Part shown: positions 6,224-8,999 of the stretch, piece after piece
Layout of the letters: each line of letters starts with the position of its first letter
How positions within the stretch are numbered: the first letter of the stretch is position 1
DNA from: JAPLYB01 sp964481435
Lineage (GTDB): Archaea > Nanobdellota > Nanobdellia > Pacearchaeales > UBA284
Assembly (NCBI GenBank): GCA_964481435.1
Contig: CAYZTH010000025.1
Coordinates: 1 to 8,999, forward strand
DNA length: 8,999 nucleotides
Reading direction: 5' to 3'
The notes under the pieces: model-generated
What the model saw: the letters and a program-made list of their open reading frames with translations, nothing else
Databases searched by the model: none
Told to the model about the DNA's origin: nothing
Program-made: the position numbers and the translations under genes

Positions 6224-6886
6224 TTAAAAATTAAAATCAGGAAGAGGCTCGGGCTTGAATTCATCATCATTTCCAGACCCTTCACTTGATTCATCTGAAC
6301 TTGTTGTTTCTTCGCTTGAATCGCTTGATTCATCTGGTTCACTCGATTCTTCATCCTGTGATTCGGATTTTATTGAAGGTTTAAAACCTTCAAATTCAGG
6401 CATCTGCTCCTTCATCTTACTTGAAAAATCAAATTTTTCCTCTTTTACTTCTTTAAATTTTTTGCTCAATAAAATTATTGATTTTGCAATTGTCTGATTC
6501 TGTTCTATAATCTCATTTAATTTATTTGATAAAGACCTTGATTCTGGCTTCTCTTCATAGGCTCTTGAAGCATTCTCAAATAATTCCAGCATAGAGGTTA
6601 TTTTTTTATTTAAGTCCTTAAGATCAGAACCTATATTGACTAAAGCATCTTGAAGTGCTATGAAGTTCTCTAGAAGAAGTTTTTCAGTATCATTTGTACT
6701 GGTGTTCCTTGTTGTTTCTTTTATCTTGATTGTCTTGCTTGTCTTTCCTTTTTTTGACCTTGTTGTTTTAGAATCAAAATCTTTAAAATCAGGCAAATCT
6801 GACCCTATTTCATTTGGCTCGTGAATCTTAGTAGTTATAGTCTTTACAATAGTCCGAGTTTTCTTTCTTACCCCTTTTTTTGGCAT
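6224..6886 (-). CDS. Charged coiled-coil protein with acidic Ser-rich tail
   Basis: 220 aa, family not recognised. Three zones are visible. A strongly basic Lys/Thr-rich N-terminus (1-65; RKKTRTIVKTITTK, RSKKGKTSKTIKIK) could bind nucleic acid. A helical coiled-coil-like middle (about 68-150) has regularly spaced Leu/Ile, including LLLENFIALQDALVNIGSDLKDLNKKI and LNEIIEQNQTIAKSIILLSKKF. A very acidic, serine-rich low-complexity tail (174-212) ends with Pro-Asp-Phe-Asn-Phe. No signal peptide, membrane segment or catalytic motif is seen. The ATG is supported by a TATA-like element about 25 bases upstream. It precedes the secretion-ATPase-domain-like gene on the same strand, so a structural partner role is conceivable but unproven. 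Confidence 0.75.
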   Translation of the reverse strand: MPKKGVRKKTRTIVKTITTKIHEPNEIGSDLPDFKDFDSKTTRSKKGKTSKTIKIKETTRNTSTNDTEKLLLENFIALQDALVNIGSDLKDLNKKITSMLELFENASRAYEEKPESRSLSNKLNEIIEQNQTIAKSIILLSKKFKEVKEEKFDFSSKMKEQMPEFEGFKPSIKSESQDEESSEPDESSDSSEETTSSDESSEGSGNDDEFKPEPLPDFNF

Positions 6887-6907
6887 GATATACTGATGAG
6901 ATTTTAA

Positions 6908-6916
6908 TTTAAAAAT
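6908..6916 (-). promoter_or_regulatory. TATA-like box for the coiled-coil gene
   Basis: Minus-strand ATTTTTAAA is centred about 25 bases before the ATG at 6886 in the 49-base gap after the ZIP transporter gene. The spacing fits a leaderless transcript. Confidence 0.4.
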
Positions 6917-6935
6917 GTTGTGATTAGTGATTTGT

Positions 6936-7670
6936 TCAGTGCAAGAACTTCAGGGCAAACATCAAGGTTATCCCGATTAGGATGAAGATGAACTGCATAA
7001 TAGATTCTATGGCTTCTGACTTTTTATGTAGTTCCGGGATAAGATCGCTTGTGGCAATATATAGGAAACTGCCTGCAACAATCGGCAAGACAAAAGTGAG
7101 ATCCAGCGATTTATACAGGAAGAATCCAACTATTGCACCGATAATAGCAGTTAGTGCTGTCAAAAAATTATAAAACAAAGCTCTTTTCTTTTTTATGCCA
7201 CCATAAACTAGGACAGCATAATCTCCTATTTCTTGGGGGATTTCATGGGCGAGGATTGCTAGAGATGTTGTCAAGCCAAGTGGGAAATTTATCATATATG
7301 CTGCTGCAATCACTAAACCATCAAGGAAATTATGGATAGAATCTCCGACTAAGTTCATGTAAACAAAGGGTTTTGGATGTTCATCACACTCTTTATCATG
7401 ACAGTGTCTCCAGTTAAGAAATTTTTCCATGACAAAAAATAAGAGCAAACCAACTATAACTAATAAGAAGACAGTTTCTATACCAAGAGAGAGTGATTCT
7501 GGAATAAGATGGAAGAAAGCAGCTCCGATAAGACAGCCTGATGCTAAAGCAACAAGAATACTAAGGATCCTGTTAAAATAAAGCTCTTTGATTGATACAA
7601 AGAGGATGCCTACAAGTGAGGCAAGACTTATTATTATCACTGAGACGATGATTGATATTAAGGCAGACAT
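6936..7670 (-). CDS. ZIP family divalent metal transporter
   Basis: 244-aa membrane protein of the ZIP (Zrt/Irt-like) family, which moves zinc, iron or related divalent metals into the cytoplasm. About eight hydrophobic segments are visible, starting at residue 2. The family metal sites are intact: HNFLDGLVIAAAY (113-125, site residues H113, N114, D117) and AHEIPQEIGDYAVL (141-154, H142, E143, E147). FFHLIPES (52-59) and ATSDLIPELHK (206-216) are also typical. The loop between TM3 and TM4 has a Cys/His cluster (RHCHDKECDEH, 88-98) that probably binds or senses metal. Length and topology are standard for a prokaryotic ZIP. Its promoter (TATA-like 7692-7700) diverges from that of the tRNA. The substrate metal cannot be read from the sequence. 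Confidence 0.93.
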   Translation of the reverse strand: MSALISIIVSVIIISLASLVGILFVSIKELYFNRILSILVALASGCLIGAAFFHLIPESLSLGIETVFLLVIVGLLLFFVMEKFLNWRHCHDKECDEHPKPFVYMNLVGDSIHNFLDGLVIAAAYMINFPLGLTTSLAILAHEIPQEIGDYAVLVYGGIKKKRALFYNFLTALTAIIGAIVGFFLYKSLDLTFVLPIVAGSFLYIATSDLIPELHKKSEAIESIMQFIFILIGITLMFALKFLH

Positions 7671-7691
7671 AGGCTCTGAAGATAAGGTACA

Positions 7692-7700
7692 ATTATAAAG
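7692..7700 (-). promoter_or_regulatory. TATA box for the ZIP gene
   Basis: Minus-strand CTTTATAAT is centred about 26 bases before the ATG at 7670. It is a good archaeal TATA match within the 95-base spacer shared with the divergent tRNA promoter. Confidence 0.5.
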
Positions 7701-7733
7701 ATTTCTATACTCTCTTTTTTATCTTTTGATTAA

Positions 7734-7743
7734 ATTTATAAAT
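7734..7743 (+). promoter_or_regulatory. TATA box for the tRNA-Leu gene
   Basis: ATTTATAAAT is centred about 27 bases before the first base of the tRNA acceptor stem (7766), the standard distance for an archaeal tRNA promoter starting at or just before position 1. Confidence 0.6.
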
Positions 7744-7796
7744 TGACTATTATTGTTGTTTTCGTGCGGGGGTGTCGGAGCGGTCAAACGAGCAGG

Positions 7797-7849
7797 TAAC
7801 CTTTAACACCAAGTTTAGGTTTGCTAAACTCAGAGTTTGGGTTTGCTAA
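7797..7849 (+). other. tRNA intron 1 (position 30/31), bulge-helix-bulge
   Basis: 53-nt intron inserted inside the 5' strand of the anticodon stem. The bulge-helix-bulge is exact: central helix AGCA (7791-7794) with TGCT (7844-7847), 5' bulge GG^T, 3' bulge AA^A, and inner helix AACCT (7798-7802) with GGGTT (7839-7843, one G-U). The outer helix is weak because it would use D-arm bases. Its 3' half is a tandem duplicate, so a second copy of the same 3' splice signal lies 22 bases upstream. Confidence 0.8.
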
Positions 7850-7852
7850 ACT
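7812..7852 (+). repeat. Tandem 19-nt hairpin repeat spanning the 3' splice site
   Basis: Two copies (7812-7830 and 7834-7852) of AGTTTRGGTTTGCTAAACT, where R is A in copy 1 and G in copy 2, repeat with a 22-base period. Each is an inverted repeat (AGTTTR/TAAACT, 7-base loop). Each contains the TGCT-AA^ACT splice element. Copy 2 ends in the microexon with UAA; copy 1 ends in ACT followed by CAG. Confidence 0.9.
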
Positions 7853-7856
7853 TAAG

Positions 7857-7895
7857 ATCCTCTGACTGCCTAAGCAATTTCGCAGTTGATGAGAT
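7857..7895 (+). other. tRNA intron 2 (position 37/38), bulge-helix-bulge
   Basis: 39-nt intron at the canonical archaeal position one base past the anticodon. Central helix CTTA (7851-7854) pairs with TGAG (7890-7893) including one U-G. The 5' bulge is AG^A and the 3' bulge AT^A. The outer helix is the anticodon stem itself. Inside, ACTGC (7865-7869) pairs with GCAGT (7882-7886) to close the intron hairpin. Confidence 0.85.
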
Positions 7896-7941
7896 ATCCT
7901 GTGGCTTAGTGCCTACGCAGGTTCGATTCCTGTCCCCCGCA

Positions 7942-8104
7942 TATCACCTTTCTGGCATAATTATCCGAACTTCTGCTTTCTTCGACTTGTCTTTATGCTA
8001 AAAACATGAGGAAAAACACATGCAAATGCATAAGCAAAAGCAGATGTAATTACAGATGGAATTTTCTTCTTGTTTTATTTAAAAAGGAGTAGTTTGGATT
8101 GAAC
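7942..8104. other. tRNA-integrase spacer
   Basis: A 163-base AT-rich gap with no credible gene on either strand. It starts with pyrimidine-rich sequence (CACCTTTCTGG) that may end the tRNA transcript, contains A-rich short repeats of GCAAA/GCAAAAGCA character near 8020-8045, and ends with the integrase promoter. If the tRNA is an attachment site, the element boundary lies at its left end. Confidence 0.4.
8075..8085 (+). promoter_or_regulatory. TATA-like box for the integrase
   Basis: TTTATTTAAAA is centred about 25 bases before the ATG at 8105. It is followed by AAGGAGT (8084-8090), which resembles a ribosome binding site, but if transcription starts near the ATG that motif would not be in the mRNA. 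A TTG at 8099 is an alternative in-frame start. Confidence 0.45.
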
Positions 8105-8999
8105 ATGAAAATAGACCCTTATAAAAGTAAGGAAAGATGGATTGAATGGAAGAAAGACATAGAGGCTGGAATCCCAGACATAAGCAAGGAAAACTCTGAT
8201 TTGATAAAAAGATACTTTAATGATATGGAGAATGGATTCAATGTTTCTTCTATCAGAAGAGGCTCAAGAAGCTTCATCAGGCTAAATACACTAAGAACAA
8301 GAATAGTCTTTCTTGCCAAGCAATTTGAGAGACTATATCAATTAAACAGCCTTACAGACCTAAAAGAAGAGCAGGTAAGCACTTTCTTTGCAAATATGAG
8401 AAATGGGACAATCACTAAGAAAGATGGCGGGACATTTGCCTCTGTTAAAGATTATGTGCAGGATTTTAAGGCATTTTGGCATTGGTGGATGAAGATAAAC
8501 AAAAAGAAAGATATTGACATAAAAGACATAACCATGGATTTAGATACTTCAGTAAGAAAGCCAGATTGGGTTTATCTAACTGAAGAAGATGTTAAGAAGC
8601 TATGTGATGAAGCAAAGCACGATTATAAAGTTTTAATTATGTTTTTGTTTGATACAGGAATAAGGGCTCCAACTGAGCTTATGAATGTTAGGGTTTCTGA
8701 TCTTTACAATGATTGCAAGGAACTCCATATCAGAGAGGAAACATCCAAGACTTTTGGGAGAAAGATAAAGTTGATGCTTTGTTCTGAATTATTAAAATGG
8801 TATATCAAAAATCAAGGTCTTAAACAAGAAGATTGTTTATTTGACATAAATCCTTCCCTTGTAAACAGATACTTGAAAAGATTGGCTATAAGGATTTTTG
8901 AAGACAAAACCTCTCCTGCTGGTGAAAAGTACTGCAATATTACTATGTATGATTTTAGGCACTGTTCTTGTTGTTATTGGCTTCCAAGATATAAATCTG
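8105..8999 (+). CDS. Tyrosine recombinase/integrase (runs off window)
   Basis: 298 codons are present and the C-terminus is beyond the right edge. The product is a tyrosine-family site-specific recombinase that cuts and rejoins DNA at attachment sites. The N-terminal part (about 60-135, RLNTLRTRIVFLAKQFERLYQL onward, then VKDYVQDFKAFWHWWMK) looks like the helical core-binding domain. The catalytic domain begins near LTEEDVKKL (158-166). DTGIRAPTELMNVRVSDL carries catalytic Arg187 and Glu191. Lys215 in TSKTFGRKIKL is a candidate for the beta-hairpin lysine. YDFRHC (282-287) is the second Arg box with Tyr replacing the usual first His, a variant known in archaeal integrases. The nucleophilic Tyr should lie just beyond the window. 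The start 163 bases from a tRNA 3' end suggests a tRNA-integrating element. Chromosomal XerA is an alternative but less likely. Confidence 0.85.
   Translation, partial: MKIDPYKSKERWIEWKKDIEAGIPDISKENSDLIKRYFNDMENGFNVSSIRRGSRSFIRLNTLRTRIVFLAKQFERLYQLNSLTDLKEEQVSTFFANMRNGTITKKDGGTFASVKDYVQDFKAFWHWWMKINKKKDIDIKDITMDLDTSVRKPDWVYLTEEDVKKLCDEAKHDYKVLIMFLFDTGIRAPTELMNVRVSDLYNDCKELHIREETSKTFGRKIKLMLCSELLKWYIKNQGLKQEDCLFDINPSLVNRYLKRLAIRIFEDKTSPAGEKYCNITMYDFRHCSCCYWLPRYKS

Larger units (their letters stand above)
7766..7941 (+). tRNA. tRNA-Leu(UAA) with two introns
   Basis: Exons 7766-7796, 7850-7856 and 7896-7941 join to an 84-nt class II tRNA without encoded CCA. The acceptor stem is GCGGGGG/CCCCCGC, with discriminator A73 (7941), typical of leucine. 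The D stem is TCG/CGA, and the T arm is GCAGG-TTCGATT-CCTGT. A long variable arm (TGGCTTAGTGCCTAC, stem GGC/GCC) is present. After removal of both introns the anticodon arm is CAGGA-CTTAAGA-TCCTG, five perfect pairs, with anticodon UAA at 7853-7855 and G37. Without intron 1 removal position 31 and the whole anticodon loop are missing, so two introns are required. Both junctions fit bulge-helix-bulge structures cut by the archaeal splicing endonuclease. It reads UUA/UUG codons. A TATA box lies at the right distance. An integrase gene follows, so the 3' half may be an attachment site. See the findings for an alternative CAG anticodon. Confidence 0.9.

Noticed and set aside
6115..6354. Minus-strand 79-aa frame (MKNRVNQMNQ...) overlapping the end of the coiled-coil gene
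   Set aside because: It overlaps the low-complexity tail in another frame, has no promoter signal, and its Gln/Asn-rich start derives from the tail's repeat codons.
6255..6497. Serine-rich plus-strand frame opposite the coiled-coil gene
   Set aside because: It is a mirror of the acidic Ser/Asp/Glu codon repeat in the real minus-strand gene.
7797..7849. Group I intron, as found in bacterial tRNA-Leu(UAA)
   Set aside because: It is far too short, has no P/Q/R/S core elements, and sits at 30/31 with perfect bulge-helix-bulge signals.
7812..7852. Repeat-spacer array suggestive of a mini CRISPR
   Set aside because: There are only two units with a 3-base spacing, within a tRNA gene; the splice-site explanation fits.
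7857..7895. C/D-box guide RNA inside tRNA intron 2 (TGATGA at 7887-7892, CTGA at 7862-7865)
   Set aside because: The boxes are in permuted order, the intron is only 39 nt and leaves no room for guide plus C'/D' elements, and TGAG is already explained as the central helix of the bulge-helix-bulge.
8119..8319. Minus-strand 66-aa frame inside the integrase
   Set aside because: It lies wholly within the integrase coding region and has no independent support.

Overview
The window looks like a small-genome archaeon, most likely a DPANN-type lineage (Pacearchaeota/Woesearchaeota-like). That placement is inference. The supports are: adjacent large and small clamp-loader (RFC) subunits of archaeal type, an XPD/Rad3-type helicase, a tRNA interrupted by bulge-helix-bulge introns, strong AT richness, and TATA-like boxes centred about 25-29 bases before many start codons, which suggests largely leaderless transcription.

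Layout. Positions 45-7670 carry protein genes only on the minus strand. Listed left to right (so 3' to 5' on that strand) they are: a 103-aa unknown; a divergent Fe-S-type SF2 helicase (420-2348); a 76-aa polar unknown of deviating composition; rfcL (2697-3914); a palindrome-dense spacer; rfcS (4007-4993); a coding-like frame with no ATG, GTG or TTG anywhere (5044-5448); a stand-alone protein resembling the N-terminal domain of secretion/pilus ATPases (5509-6102); a charged coiled-coil protein (6224-6886); and a ZIP metal transporter (6936-7670). From 7766 the direction changes. A plus-strand tRNA-Leu(UAA) gene is followed by a tyrosine recombinase (8105 onward) that runs off the right edge, possibly the start of an integrated element.

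How the genes relate. RFC-L and RFC-S form the clamp loader that places PCNA on DNA, and the helicase fits a replication/repair neighbourhood, but each gene seems to have its own promoter, so this is a neighbourhood rather than a demonstrated operon. The ZIP transporter and the tRNA are transcribed divergently from a shared 95-base spacer.

The most unusual object is the tRNA. A complete 84-nt leucine tRNA forms only if two introns are removed (7797-7849 at position 30/31 and 7857-7895 at 37/38), leaving a 7-nt microexon with the anticodon. Intron 1 carries a near-perfect tandem copy of its own 3' splice region. Using the upstream copy would place a different leucine anticodon, CAG, in the loop, with bulge-helix-bulge pairing at least as good. 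This could be a tRNA whose anticodon is selectable by splice-site choice, or a duplication relic; only RNA data can tell.
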